Origin: Nocardioides yefusunii
GTDB lineage: Bacteria; Actinomycetota; Actinomycetes; Propionibacteriales; Nocardioidaceae
Direction of reading: 5' to 3'
NCBI RefSeq assembly: GCF_004014875.1
Contig: NZ_CP034929.1
Location: 3,038,001-3,102,000 of the forward strand
Length of the DNA stretch: 64,000 nt
Below the pieces are notes generated by a model. The model saw nothing but the letters and a program-made list of their open reading frames with translations, did not search any database and was not told where the DNA came from. Position 1 is the stretch's first letter. Every line of letters begins with the position of its first letter. This document shows, piece by piece, positions 1-8,530 of the stretch. The translations under genes and the position numbers were made by a program.

Positions 1-825
1 CTCGACGGTGCCGGCGTTCTTGTAGCCGATCTCCTTCGCGAACCGCACCGCGTCGGCGCACATCGCGTCGCGGATCGCGGGGTCGAGGTTGGGCGCGGGA
101 GCGATCTCGACGACCTTCTGGTGACGACGCTGCACCGAGCAGTCGCGCTCGAAGAGGTGGACGACGCCGCCCTGGCCATCGGCCAGGATCTGGACCTCGA
201 TGTGGCGCGGCTCGACGACGGCCTGCTCGATGAAGACGGTCGGGTCGCCGAAGGCGGCCTCGCCCTCACGCATGCAGACCTCGATCGCCTCGCGCAGCGC
301 GGCGCGGTCGTCGACGCGACGCATGCCTCGGCCACCGCCACCGGCGACGGCCTTGACGAAGAGCGGGGTCGGGATGGCCTCGGCGGCGACGACGAGGGCG
401 TCGACGTCGGTGCCGGGCTCGACCGACTGCAGGGTCGGGACGCCGGCAGCCTTGGCCGCCGCGATCGCGCGGGCCTTGTTGCCGGTCAGGGTGAGCACGT
501 CGGCGCCGGGACCGATGAAGGTGATGCCGGCCTCCGCGCACGCCTCGGCGAGCTCGGGGTTCTCCGACAGGAAGCCGTAACCGGGGTAGACGGCGTCAGC
601 GCCGGCCTTCACGGCGACCTCGACGATGGCCTTGGCGTCGAGGTAGGCGCGGACCGGGTGGCCGAGATCCCCGATCTGGTACGCCTCGTCCGCGCGGAGG
701 CGGTGCTCGGAGCCCCGGTCCTCGTGCGGGAAGACGGCGACGGTGGTCGCGCCGATCTCATGGGCGGCGCGGAAGGCTCGGATGGCGATCTCGCCACGGT
801 TGGCTACGAGAACCTTGGAGAACAT
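1..825 (-). CDS. pyc: Pyruvate carboxylase, N-terminal part (cut by window edge)
   Basis: The gene reads leftward from an ATG at 825 and is still open at base 1, giving 275 residues of a protein that is normally about 1,120. Visible is the biotin-carboxylase domain: the start KVLVANRGEIAIRAFRA, the stretch YPGYGFLSENPELA near residue 85, and the glycine-rich ATP-grasp loop AVAGGGGRGMR near residue 165. Early residues DRGSEHRLRADEAYQIG match pyruvate carboxylase better than acetyl/propionyl-CoA carboxylase alpha subunits. The family carboxylates pyruvate to oxaloacetate using ATP, bicarbonate and biotin in the cytoplasm (anaplerosis). An AGGTG-type ribosome site lies just upstream of the start. 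The carboxyltransferase and biotin-carrier domains lie outside the window, so pyc versus accA rests on the N-terminal match alone. Confidence 0.85.
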   Translation of the reverse strand, partial: MFSKVLVANRGEIAIRAFRAAHEIGATTVAVFPHEDRGSEHRLRADEAYQIGDLGHPVRAYLDAKAIVEVAVKAGADAVYPGYGFLSENPELAEACAEAGITFIGPGADVLTLTGNKARAIAAAKAAGVPTLQSVEPGTDVDALVVAAEAIPTPLFVKAVAGGGGRGMRRVDDRAALREAIEVCMREGEAAFGDPTVFIEQAVVEPRHIEVQILADGQGGVVHLFERDCSVQRRHQKVVEIAPAPNLDPAIRDAMCADAVRFAKEIGYKNAGTVE

Positions 826-1156
826 GGGGGTTTTCACCTCGACGTGTCTGGGTGTGGACGGTCGACTGCAGGGGGTCGTGATCCGGGGTAGGTCGTCGGT
901 AGTGACCGGTCCCCACGGTGGCAGGAGTCTCGCACCCCTCCCCTACGCGCGGGTACGCGCCCGGGGCGGCATCGTCGTGGAGGTGAGCGTTGAGTAACCT
1001 GTTGCGCTCAACGATACAAAGTGTCTCGCCAATGTGGCACCCGGCCTCCCCGTTCCCAGGTCACCGACGAGGTCATCACGCTCTCCGGTCAGGATCGTGA
1101 CCGGACCGCCACACTTCTCCCTGCCCCTTCGAGGCCGCCCGTGGCACACTCACGCC
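826..1156. promoter_or_regulatory. Divergent intergenic region pyc / AI-2E transporter
   Basis: 331 bases between two divergent starts, with no convincing gene. The only clear structure is an inverted repeat at 988-1013, CGTTGAG and CTCAACG separated by 12 bases, in a locally AT-richer stretch. It could be an operator for either gene. No obvious -35/-10 pair could be fixed. Confidence 0.4.
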
Positions 1157-2512
1157 ATGCCAGAGCACACCCCTGAGAACGAACCCCGACCCCCACGGAT
1201 CGAGACGGGCGAGGGCCCTGACGTCCCCAGCCCGCCCCAGGCTGCAGTGGTCGCGGGCACCACGCCCCGGGTCGAGGTGGACGTGGCCGTACAGAGTGCC
1301 GCTGCGCCGAGCCGGGAGCGCGTCATCGGGGCCGGCATCTCGTGGCTGGCCACGTGGAGCGGTCGCTGGATCCTGATCGCGTTCGCCCTGGTGATCCTGG
1401 GCCTCGTCGTCGGCAAGGCCTGGACGATCCTGATGCCGGTCGCGCTGGCCCTGCTGATCAGCGCAGTGCTGGCACCGGTGTCGCGGGCCATGGAGCGGTT
1501 CCTGCGATTCCCGGCTGCACTGGCCGCGGTGACGACGCTGCTGGGCAGCGTGGCGTTGGTGATCTGGGCGTTCGTCCTGATGGCACCGTCGGTGGCGAGC
1601 CAGAGCACCGACATCGCCAACGACGCCGTCAAGGGCCTGCAGAAGGTCCAGGACTGGGTCCAGGACTCCAACCTCTTCAACAAGGAACAGATCGACGAGT
1701 TCATCGCGTCGGTCCAGAAGCGCCTCACCGACTCCGCCGACGTGATCGCCTCCGGCGTCCTGTCGGGTGTCGGCGCGGTGACGTCGGTGCTGATCAACCT
1801 CGTGGTGATCGCGTTCCTGACCTTCTTCTTCCTCAAGGACGGCCGCAAGTTCTTGCCCTGGCTGCGCGGCTCGACCGGCCCGTCGGTGGGTGCGCACCTG
1901 GTGGAGGTGCTGAGCCGGGCTTGGTACACGCTGGGCGGCTTCATCCGTACCCAGGCGATCGTCAGCGCGATCGACGCCGTGCTGATCGGCATCGGCCTGA
2001 TCGCCATCGGCGTCCCACTGGCGGTGCCGCTGGCGGTGCTGACGTTCTTCGGTGGCTTCATCCCGATCGTCGGCGCGATCGCCGCCGGTGCGGTGGCCGT
2101 GCTGGTGGCGCTGGTCTCGAGCGGCCTCACCGGCGCCCTGTGGGTGCTGGTGCTGATCGTCGTGGTGCAGCAGGTCGAGGGCAACCTGCTCTCGCCGGTG
2201 CTGCAGTCGAAGTCGATGGACCTGCACCCCGCGATCGTCCTGCTCTCGGTGACGCTCGGATCGGGTCTCTTCGGAATCGCCGGCGCGTTCCTGGCAGTGC
2301 CGGTGGCTGCGGTCGCCGCGGTGATCTTCCGCTACCTCAACGAGCAGGTGAACGCCACGGTGGTGGCCCAGGACGCGGTGGCTGCCGCGACCGCGGACAC
2401 ACCGCCAGTGGTGGTGCTCGGTGACGGCAGCCGCCCGACGCTCAAGGAGCGTGTGGCCGCAGCGGTGGCCGCAGCGCGACGCCCCGTCGCGGACCACCAC
2501 GACGCGGACTGA
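1157..2512 (+). CDS. AI-2E family transporter (PF01594-type membrane protein)
   Basis: 451 residues from the ATG at 1157. An in-frame start 123 bases upstream would add a non-conserved Arg/Pro-rich leader, so I reject it. The first ~65 residues are hydrophilic and Pro-rich. From about residue 70 come several membrane helices (for example ILIAFALVILGLVVG) and a periplasmic amphipathic part around residues 150-200. A second helix cluster includes FLTFFFLKDGRKFLPWL and the conserved loop FFGGFIPIVGAIAAG. This pattern is typical of the AI-2E/PerM family: 7-8 helices, presumed exporters of small molecules with substrate unknown in most members. The tail after residue 410 is hydrophilic. It converges with the TetR gene across a strong hairpin. 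Confidence 0.82.
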   Translation: MPEHTPENEPRPPRIETGEGPDVPSPPQAAVVAGTTPRVEVDVAVQSAAAPSRERVIGAGISWLATWSGRWILIAFALVILGLVVGKAWTILMPVALALLISAVLAPVSRAMERFLRFPAALAAVTTLLGSVALVIWAFVLMAPSVASQSTDIANDAVKGLQKVQDWVQDSNLFNKEQIDEFIASVQKRLTDSADVIASGVLSGVGAVTSVLINLVVIAFLTFFFLKDGRKFLPWLRGSTGPSVGAHLVEVLSRAWYTLGGFIRTQAIVSAIDAVLIGIGLIAIGVPLAVPLAVLTFFGGFIPIVGAIAAGAVAVLVALVSSGLTGALWVLVLIVVVQQVEGNLLSPVLQSKSMDLHPAIVLLSVTLGSGLFGIAGAFLAVPVAAVAAVIFRYLNEQVNATVVAQDAVAAATADTPPVVVLGDGSRPTLKERVAAAVAAARRPVADHHDAD

Positions 2513-2535
2513 GCACCACGCCTCGACGTGAACGA

Positions 2536-2576
2536 CACGAGGGCCGCCCGACGCAGTGCGTCGGGCGGCCCTCGTG
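2536..2576. terminator. Bidirectional hairpin between AI-2E transporter and TetR gene
   Basis: A perfect inverted repeat with 20-base arms (2536-2555 and 2557-2576) centred on one base, very GC-rich and located between two convergent stop codons. It fits a shared terminator. Confidence 0.85.
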
Positions 2577-2621
2577 CTTCGCACAGGGGACGACGCGCCG
2601 GGAGACCCGGGCGTCTCAGGC

Positions 2622-3266
2622 TCAGGCGTTGACGAGCGCAGGTGCCACGAGCGCGGAGGCGACGTCGCGGATCTCGCCGACCAGCCCGGAGAGAGTCTCG
2701 AAGGTGAGCATGTCGTCGTCGCCCTCACGCATCTCGGCGAGGAGAGCGTTCAGCGCACCGACCGCGACGTTGACGATGTGCGTGGCTTCTCGGACGGGGC
2801 CGACGCCGGGCAGCAGGCTGCGCGAGGGGTCGACCGCGAGCCACTCGGCGACGATCGCGACGAGCTCGAGCGAGTACGACGTCATCGGGGAGAGCAGCAG
2901 GGGGAGGCACTCGGGCTGCTCGTCGCGCAGACGGTTGCGTCCCGCAGCGACCTCCTGGTTGATCTCTGCACCGCCGATGGAGAGGACGGAGATCTGCATG
3001 ATCGCGCCGAGGAGCGAGAACGGAGCGACCTCTTCCAGCACCGCCCAGGCCTCCTCGCGCGGCGCCATCTTCAGCGGTCGGCCGAAGATCGCTGCCTCAC
3101 GCGAGGGCATGTAGTTGAAGAAGGTGCTGCGAGAGATGTCCGCTTCGTCGCAGATCTCCTGGACGGTGACGTCCTTGAAGCCCTTCTCGAGCGCCAGACG
3201 GACGCCGGCCTGCTCGATTGCGTTCACGGTGCGGCGCTTCTTGCGCTCGCGCAGTCCTGCTGCCAT
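2622..3266 (-). CDS. TetR family transcriptional regulator
   Basis: 214 residues from the ATG at 3266. A GTG 14 codons upstream is possible but would add a non-conserved leader. Residues 1-60 form the TetR-type helix-turn-helix: a basic start (RERKKRRTVNAIEQAG), then VTVQEICDEADISRSTFFNYM, where STFFNY is the recognition-helix signature. The rest is an alpha-helical ligand-binding domain with no recognisable ligand signature. The gene stands alone. An inverted repeat 54 bases upstream of its start is a candidate autoregulatory operator. The regulated target is unknown; neither neighbour shares its orientation. Confidence 0.88.
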   Translation of the reverse strand: MAAGLRERKKRRTVNAIEQAGVRLALEKGFKDVTVQEICDEADISRSTFFNYMPSREAAIFGRPLKMAPREEAWAVLEEVAPFSLLGAIMQISVLSIGGAEINQEVAAGRNRLRDEQPECLPLLLSPMTSYSLELVAIVAEWLAVDPSRSLLPGVGPVREATHIVNVAVGALNALLAEMREGDDDMLTFETLSGLVGEIRDVASALVAPALVNA

Positions 3267-3319
3267 GGGACCAACCAACCTGTCTGAGTCGTGATGCGGT
3301 GAGGCCACCCTAACTGTGA

Positions 3320-3348
3320 TCCAGAAAAGAATTGAGATTATTTCTGGA
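3320..3348. promoter_or_regulatory. Candidate TetR operator
   Basis: Inverted repeat TCCAGAAA - 13 bases - TTTCTGGA in an AT-rich patch, 54 bases upstream of the tetR start. Size and symmetry suit a TetR-family site. Function is inferred from position only. Confidence 0.5.
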
Positions 3349-3513
3349 CTCTATGAGGCGAAAATTGCACACCGTCCCAACAAACTGTGCATCAGCGTAC
3401 CCGAGGCTCGTGACGCAGGGGGCGAAAGCGCCGAAAGCAAGCCACTCCCGGCCCTCAGGACCAACGCGGCACCCCCGCACTCCCACGACCGAGGGGCCTT
3501 GACAGAGAACGAC

Positions 3514-3553
3514 GAAGGCCCCCGATCCGCATCTCTGCGGATCGGGGGCCTTC
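3514..3553 (-). terminator. Terminator downstream of tRNA-Thr
   Basis: Perfect 18-base inverted repeat (3514-3531 with 3536-3553) and a 4-base loop, beginning four bases after the CCA end of the tRNA on the minus strand. Confidence 0.85.
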
Positions 3554-3556
3554 TGG

Positions 3557-3632
3557 TGGAGCCGCCTGTCGGAATCGAACCGACGACCTAGTCATTACGA
3601 GTGAATCGCTCTACCAACTGAGCTAAGGCGGC
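3557..3632 (-). tRNA. tRNA-Thr (anticodon CGT), CCA encoded
   Basis: The 76-base minus-strand sequence folds as a tRNA. The acceptor stem GCCGCCT pairs with AGGCGGC and is followed by T-CCA. The D-arm is GCTC/GAGC, the T-arm GTCGG-TTCGATT-CCGAC, and the anticodon loop CTCGTAA gives anticodon CGT for the Thr codon ACG. The anticodon stem ATTCA/TGACT has one T-C mismatch (positions 28-42). Other parts are canonical. Confidence 0.95.
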
Positions 3633-3678
3633 AGGCGTACGTTTCGCCCCCGGAGGGACTGACGAACAACCGAAGGCG

Positions 3679-3708
3679 AGTATACGGACACACTGACCCA
3701 CCTGTGAA
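3679..3708 (-). promoter_or_regulatory. Promoter of tRNA-Thr
   Basis: On the minus strand TTCACA, an 18-base spacer and TATACT form a near-consensus housekeeping promoter. The -10 box lies 47 bases before the tRNA 5' end. Confidence 0.7.
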
Positions 3709-3710
3709 TC

Positions 3711-3742
3711 GGCGGCCCCTCCCCGGACGGAGAAGGGCCGCC
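3711..3742 (-). terminator. Terminator of the S33 peptidase gene
   Basis: GGCGGCCC / GGGCCGCC arms with a short loop, five bases beyond the stop codon of the peptidase gene on the minus strand. Confidence 0.65.
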
Positions 3743-3747
3743 CCGAG

Positions 3748-5292
3748 TCAGCAGGTGACGGTGTCGGTGGGCACCTTGCCGTCGAGGAAGTAGGCGTCAA
3801 CGGCCTCGTCCACACAGGTGTTGCCGGAGTTGTAGGCGATGTGGCCGTCGCCGTCGCGGCTGATCAGCACACCCGACTCCAACTGCTCGGCCAGGGCCAC
3901 GCCCCAGGCGTACGGCGTCGCCGGGTCACGCGTGGTCGCGGTCACCAGGATCGGAGCCGCACCGGCGCCGTCGATCTCCAACTTCTCCGGCTTCGGGAAG
4001 CCGAATCCCTGGCAACTGGTCAGGCCCCAGGCCAGCACCCGACCGAACGTGGGCGACGCCTTCTCGAAACGCGGGAGGTAATCCTTCACCTCGTCAGCGG
4101 TCACGTAGGTGGGGTCGTCGAGACAGTTGATCACCGCGCTGGCCTCGAGGGAGTTGTTGAGGAACGACTCCCCGTCACGACCCAGGTACTGGTCGGCGAG
4201 GTACAGCAGCATCGAGCCGTCGCCGTCGAGCGCGAGCGTGAGCACCTGCGTCAGGAAGGTCCAGTAGCTCTCGCGGTAGAGCGGCGTCACGATGCCGTAG
4301 AACGCGTCGCCCGAGGTGAGGACCTCGTCGCCCGCCTTCAGCTCACCCTTCTCGATCGAGTCCAGCAGGTCGCGGACCTGCTGGACTCCCGCGTCGACGT
4401 CACCGGTGAGCGGGCAGTCGCTCTTCGTCTGGCAGCTCTTCACGTAGGAACGCAGCGCGATCTCGAACCCCTTGGCCTGCCCCAAGGACAGGTCGAGGAG
4501 TTCCAGGGTGGGGTCCATGCCGCCGTCGAGGACGAACTTGCCGACTCGTGCAGGGAAGAGTTCGGCGTAGGTGGCGCCGAGCTTGGTGCCGTAGGAGGCG
4601 CCGTAGAAGTCGAGCTTCTCCTGGCCCAGCGCCGCACGCAGCACGTCCATGTCCTTCACGGCCTCGATGGTGGAGACGTGACGCGCCAACTCACCGGAGT
4701 TGGCCAGGCAGGCCGCCGCTAACTTCTTGGCCTCCACGTCGACGGCCGCGATCTCGGCTGCCGTGGTGGGCGTCGGGGCGTCGACGTAGGCGTTGAGGTC
4801 GGCGTCGGAGTAGCAGTCCAGTGCCGCCGACTTCATGACACCGCGGGGGTCGAACCCGACGACGTCGAACGCCGACGCCAGGGTGCGACCCAGGACTGCG
4901 TCGACACTGCCCGCCATCTCCGTGCCGGAGCCGCCAGGGCCGCCGGGGTTGACCACCAGCGTGCCGATGCGCTTCTCGGGGTCACGCGACGCCATCCGGT
5001 TCACCGCAAGGTTGATCACGGTGCCGGCCGGGTCGGCGTAGTCGAGCGGGACAGCCAACCAGGCGCACTCGAGGTCGTCATTGGAGGTGGAACAGGGGAC
5101 GAACTGGATCTCCTGCTCCATGAACGGCGTGAGGTCGTCGGTCTGCTCGATCGACGGAACAGGGATCGGCTTCAACGTCTCGGGCGTCTCCTCCCCCGAC
5201 GGCCACAGCACCACCAGGGCGGTGGCGATGGTGCCCAGCACGAGTGCCAGCACCGCGACCAACGCGACGATCCGCGTCGTGGCCTTCTTCAT
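3748..5292 (-). CDS. Exported alpha/beta-hydrolase, peptidase family S33 (TAP-like)
   Basis: 514 residues. A Lys-containing start is followed by one hydrophobic segment (residues 8-30), so the protein is secreted or anchored. The hydrolase core has the oxyanion loop NPGGPGGSG (115-123) and nucleophile Ser233 in GASYG. Asp456 in TTRDPATPY and His484 in GDGHIAY complete a triad in the C-terminal TAP-like domain. This layout matches the Streptomyces tripeptidyl aminopeptidase/SlpD-SlpE group, which trims peptides outside the cell. Six or more Cys residues could form disulfides. The start overlaps the holB stop by 4 bases (ATGA), so the two are translationally coupled. A similar peptidase follows holB in other actinobacteria (from memory). 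Confidence 0.85.
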   Translation of the reverse strand: MKKATTRIVALVAVLALVLGTIATALVVLWPSGEETPETLKPIPVPSIEQTDDLTPFMEQEIQFVPCSTSNDDLECAWLAVPLDYADPAGTVINLAVNRMASRDPEKRIGTLVVNPGGPGGSGTEMAGSVDAVLGRTLASAFDVVGFDPRGVMKSAALDCYSDADLNAYVDAPTPTTAAEIAAVDVEAKKLAAACLANSGELARHVSTIEAVKDMDVLRAALGQEKLDFYGASYGTKLGATYAELFPARVGKFVLDGGMDPTLELLDLSLGQAKGFEIALRSYVKSCQTKSDCPLTGDVDAGVQQVRDLLDSIEKGELKAGDEVLTSGDAFYGIVTPLYRESYWTFLTQVLTLALDGDGSMLLYLADQYLGRDGESFLNNSLEASAVINCLDDPTYVTADEVKDYLPRFEKASPTFGRVLAWGLTSCQGFGFPKPEKLEIDGAGAAPILVTATTRDPATPYAWGVALAEQLESGVLISRDGDGHIAYNSGNTCVDEAVDAYFLDGKVPTDTVTC

Positions 5293-6440
5293 CTACGGTC
5301 TCCCTCCAGTCGCAACGCGACCGTCATCGACTCCAGCGCCATCGCTGGCGGAACGTTGAACTCGAGCATCTGCTGCCGTGCCGTGAGCACGGCGTCGATC
5401 CGGCGCAGGTGCGCCTCCGGCGTCGACCGACGCGCGAGCGTCTCGACGTCGGCGTGGATGTCTGCGTTGACCAGCCCGACCCGGGCGCCCACACCGACGG
5501 TGATCGCGTCGCGGTAGACCGAGATGATCTCGGTCAGCGAGCGGTCCACGACGTCGAGCAGACGACGCTTGGCGCGGCGCTTCTGGCCGGCCTCCAGTTC
5601 GCGCAGGGCGGGTGAGTACTCCTTGGGGCGCTTGCTGCGACCCTCGACTCCGTAGGAGCGGTCGAGTTCGGCCTTCTCGCGGGCCTCGACCTCGACGGTG
5701 ATCGCGTCGGTCTCGGCCTTCGCGATCTCGAGGATCGTGGCGGCGGCGTCCATGCAGGCCCCCAGACTGCCCAGGCGCGCCGGGATCCGCACGACGTCGG
5801 AACGACGCTTGCGGGTCTCCTCGTCGCGGGCCAGCGCCCGGGCGCGGCCGATGTGCCCCTGGGAGGCCTGTGCGACCTGCTGCGCGAGCTCGGCGGGCAC
5901 ACCGTCGACGCGCTGCAGGTAGCCGGCGACCTGATCGGTGGTGGGGGTGCTGAGGGTGACGAGGCGGCAGCGCGAACGAATGGTGACGAGGACGTCCTCG
6001 GCGGTCGGCGCGCAGAGCAGCCAGACGGTGCGGGCGTTGGGTTCCTCGATCGCCTTGAGCAGCGCGTTGAAGCCGTGGTCGTTGAGGCGGTCGGCGTCCT
6101 CGATCACGATCACCTGCCAGCGCTGGCCATTGGGCGAGAGCGCCGCCTTGCGGACCAGGTCGCGGACGTCCTTGACCGCGATCACGAGCGCGTCAGTACG
6201 TACGACGGTGACGTCGGCGTGGGTGCCCGCCATGACGGTGTGGCAGGAGTGGCACTCCCCGCAACCGCCCTGCTCGCACTGCAGCGCCGCGGCGAAGGCG
6301 ACGGCAGCGTTGGAACGTCCCGAGCCGGGCGGGCCGGTGAAGAGCCAGGCGTGCGTCATCCCGTCGCCGCGGGCGGCACGGTCGAGCGCGGTCGCGACGT
6401 GCGACTGCCCGACGAGGTTGGTCCAGATCGGGGCGACCAT
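5289..6440 (-). CDS. holB: DNA polymerase III delta-prime subunit
   Basis: 383 residues, AAA+ clamp-loader subunit. The P-loop region is GPPGSGRS (36-43), with Arg in place of the usual Lys. A four-Cys zinc module (C55, C60, C63, C66) follows. NALLKAIEEPNARTVWLL and the arginine-finger motif SRC (IRSRCRLV) come after it. Delta-prime is the non-hydrolysing member of the complex that loads the sliding clamp, which agrees with the altered P-loop. The C-terminal third carries a Lys/Arg-rich linker (RSKRPKEYSPALRELEAGQK) common in actinobacterial homologues. The start shares one base with the tmk stop and the stop overlaps the next start, so tmk-holB-peptidase form one operon. Confidence 0.92.
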   Translation of the reverse strand: MVAPIWTNLVGQSHVATALDRAARGDGMTHAWLFTGPPGSGRSNAAVAFAAALQCEQGGCGECHSCHTVMAGTHADVTVVRTDALVIAVKDVRDLVRKAALSPNGQRWQVIVIEDADRLNDHGFNALLKAIEEPNARTVWLLCAPTAEDVLVTIRSRCRLVTLSTPTTDQVAGYLQRVDGVPAELAQQVAQASQGHIGRARALARDEETRKRRSDVVRIPARLGSLGACMDAAATILEIAKAETDAITVEVEAREKAELDRSYGVEGRSKRPKEYSPALRELEAGQKRRAKRRLLDVVDRSLTEIISVYRDAITVGVGARVGLVNADIHADVETLARRSTPEAHLRRIDAVLTARQQMLEFNVPPAMALESMTVALRLEGDRR

Positions 6441-7108
6441 CAGCGTTCCTCACCCGCGCGGACGGCCTGCGTGAGCAGCGGCTCGACGCGGGCGGTGATC
6501 GCGGCGTGGATCTCCTCGACCGGCGCACGGGCGTCGAGGACGAGGTAGTGCTCGGCGTCGGCGGCGGCCAGACGCAGGAAACCGTCGCGGACGCGCTGGT
6601 GGAACTCGATGCCCTCGGCCTCGATCCGGTCGCGCTCCTCGAAGCGTCCCAGTCCGGTCTGCGGGGCGAGGTCGAGCAGGATCGTCAGGTGCGGACGCAG
6701 GCCACGGGTGGCCCAGCGCAGCATCGGGTCGAGTTCGGCGACGTCGAGCGCACGGCCTGCACCTTGGTAGGCGAGGGAGGAGTCGACGTAGCGGTCGCAG
6801 ACGATCACCTCGCCACGCTCCAGCGCAGGCATCAGCAGCGCGTCGACGTGCTCGGCCTTGTCAGCGGCGTAGACGAGCGCCTCGGTGCGCGGGGAGAGGT
6901 CGCCGGTGGCGGGGTCGAGCAGGATCCGACGCAGCTCCGCACCGACCTCGCTGCCGCCGGGCTCACGGGTCAGCAGCGCGTCGTGGCCGCGCTCGCGCAG
7001 CCATGCCTCCAGCAGACGCGACTGGGTGGTCTTGCCGGCGCCCTCACCGCCCTCGAAACAGAGGAAGACTCCGGTGGAGGTGTACAGCGGTGCGGGTGCG
7101 GCGATCAC
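6440..7108 (-). CDS. tmk: Thymidylate kinase
   Basis: 222 residues, cytoplasmic, phosphorylates dTMP to dTDP. The P-loop is EGGEGAGKTT (19-28). TREPGGSEVG binds the dTMP site, DRYVDSSLAYQG is the DRY/DRH motif, and RFEERDRIEAEGIEFHQRV is the lid. Length and motif spacing are normal for bacterial Tmk; the N-terminus has about a dozen extra residues before the first strand. It heads the tmk-holB-S33 peptidase operon with one-base and four-base junctions. An alternative start inside the first 15 codons cannot be excluded. Confidence 0.95.
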   Translation of the reverse strand: MIAAPAPLYTSTGVFLCFEGGEGAGKTTQSRLLEAWLRERGHDALLTREPGGSEVGAELRRILLDPATGDLSPRTEALVYAADKAEHVDALLMPALERGEVIVCDRYVDSSLAYQGAGRALDVAELDPMLRWATRGLRPHLTILLDLAPQTGLGRFEERDRIEAEGIEFHQRVRDGFLRLAAADAEHYLVLDARAPVEEIHAAITARVEPLLTQAVRAGEER

Positions 7109-7162
7109 GGGGCAACCCTACGGGTGGTCGCCGTCAGATTCGGCGTCCAGCAGAAGTGCCGC

Positions 7163-7897
7163 TCAGCCGATCGTGCTGAGCAGCGCGACGAGCATCGGCA
7201 CACCGACTCCCAGCAGCACCCAGAACCACCCGGTGACGCGACGGTCCGGGATGCCGGGCACCTTCTGTCGGCCCTCCCCGCGGCGAGCACCCTCGCCGAA
7301 CACCCAGAACGCGACGGCTCCGATCCACGGCACCCACAACGCCCAGAACCACGCCCAGCGGGTCATCCGGATCGGCTCGGCTCCGGCGATGATTCGGGCG
7401 ACGGTGCCGACGTAGAGCAGCAGCACGGTCAGGACCGCCCAGCCGGGGATCAGCACCGTGTCGGCCAACGAACCGTCCGGACGCGGCGTGAGGTCGTCGG
7501 AGAACGTCAGCCCCTCGGGAACCGACGCCTGCCACTCGGCCTCCAGCGCGGCCGCGTCGCGGAGCCGCACCTCGGTCTCGGCGCTGAACGGGACACCCCA
7601 CCGGCGCCACTGCACCGTGACGGTCCGCTTCCCCTGCGCCCCCGCCTCCGCAGCGGTCACCGCGTCGCCCATGTCGGTGCGGACGTGCGTCACGGCACCG
7701 GATCGCACGCCGTCCTCGAACGCGTCGAACGAAACCTGCCACGAGCCCCGCAGCAACGCGCTCAGGGCGACGACGGCGAAGAGCGTCAGCGCGAGCCAGC
7801 GCCGCGCCACGGCCCACGTCGGACTGGTGACGCCGCGCGACGCCGGTCCGGGAGCCGGATCTGTGGGCCGCTCGGCGGCGCTCGTTGCTGTCCCCAT
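7163..7897 (-). CDS. Membrane protein of unknown function
   Basis: 244 residues, not recognised. A hydrophilic N-terminus (about 30 residues) is followed by a membrane helix (WLALTLFAVVALSALL). Then comes a soluble extracytoplasmic part of ~100 residues, where VRLRDAAALEAEWQA and the paired TVTVQWRRWGVPFSAETEVRL strands can be seen. Three more hydrophobic segments follow (AVLTVLLLYVGTVARI, WFWALWVPWIGAVAFWVF, WFWVLLGVGVPMLVALL). It lies 54 bases upstream of tmk in the same orientation and may be co-transcribed. No catalytic motif is seen. Confidence 0.6.
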   Translation of the reverse strand: MGTATSAAERPTDPAPGPASRGVTSPTWAVARRWLALTLFAVVALSALLRGSWQVSFDAFEDGVRSGAVTHVRTDMGDAVTAAEAGAQGKRTVTVQWRRWGVPFSAETEVRLRDAAALEAEWQASVPEGLTFSDDLTPRPDGSLADTVLIPGWAVLTVLLLYVGTVARIIAGAEPIRMTRWAWFWALWVPWIGAVAFWVFGEGARRGEGRQKVPGIPDRRVTGWFWVLLGVGVPMLVALLSTIG

Positions 7898-8064
7898 GCC
7901 GCCACCCTAGGCGGCACGCTGCGCCTTCGTGACCGTTCACGTACGCGTTACACACGTGCCGACCTGCTGGTAACACGCGCTGAGCAGACTTGATCTCGGG
8001 TGGACCGGCCAGGAGGTCCGCACAGCACCAACGACGGAACAGGACGAGCAGTCAGGGGCACCAG

Positions 8065-8400
8065 ATGTTGTGGTCGGTCAAGGCGGTCTTCTTCAACCGC
8101 GAAGCAGGGATCCAGGGCGTCGCCCAGGCCTGTCACGACAACGCCATCGCGCTGCAGGACCTGCGCTCCACCACCGGCCGGCGCGGCCAGGTGGTCGACG
8201 AAATCGTCCTGGCCAGCTCTGACGGCTGGACCAGCCGCCGCATAGGCGACCTGATGGCTGCTGCCGGCGCCGCGACCGTCCAGGTGATCGCCGTCGACGC
8301 CGACCACCCCGAGGCGCACCTCAACGCCGAACGCAAGGCCCGCCTGGCTCACCCCGGCGGCACCCGACGCAACTGGCACGGGATGCGCGCCGCGGGCTGA
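8065..8400 (+). CDS. Small conserved-looking protein, possible ACT-like fold
   Basis: 111 residues from the ATG at 8065, preceded by AGGGGC about ten bases upstream. An earlier in-frame start would add 25 Ser/Arg/Gln-rich residues. The first half reads VKAVFFNREAGIQGVAQACHDNAIALQDL and then VVDEIVLASSDGWTS...VQVIAVDA, an alternating strand-helix order that resembles ACT regulatory domains. This is a guess from pattern only. The C-terminus is basic. It is a single gene, divergent from the membrane protein and followed by its own hairpin terminator. Confidence 0.5.
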   Translation: MLWSVKAVFFNREAGIQGVAQACHDNAIALQDLRSTTGRRGQVVDEIVLASSDGWTSRRIGDLMAAAGAATVQVIAVDADHPEAHLNAERKARLAHPGGTRRNWHGMRAAG

Positions 8401-8471
8401 CCCGCTCCCAGAACTTCGTCGCCGGACCGTTCCCCGGCGGCGAGGCGGTCTCCTCTCCCTGACCGCGAACA

Positions 8472-8520
8472 GCACGAGGGCCGGACACCGAATGCGCGCG
8501 GTGCCCGGCCCTTCGTTGTG
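8472..8520 (+). terminator. Terminator after the small protein
   Basis: AGGGCCGG (8477-8484) pairs with CCGGCCCT (8505-8512), extended inward by CACCG/CGGTG around one unpaired base. It sits about 75 bases past the stop. Confidence 0.65.
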
Positions 8521-8530
8521 CCCGGAACAG

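Noticed and set aside
3316..3591. Plus-strand open frame ending in VGIEPTT
   Set aside because: It runs through the tRNA terminator and the antisense strand of tRNA-Thr; this ending is the usual artefact of translating an antisense tRNA.
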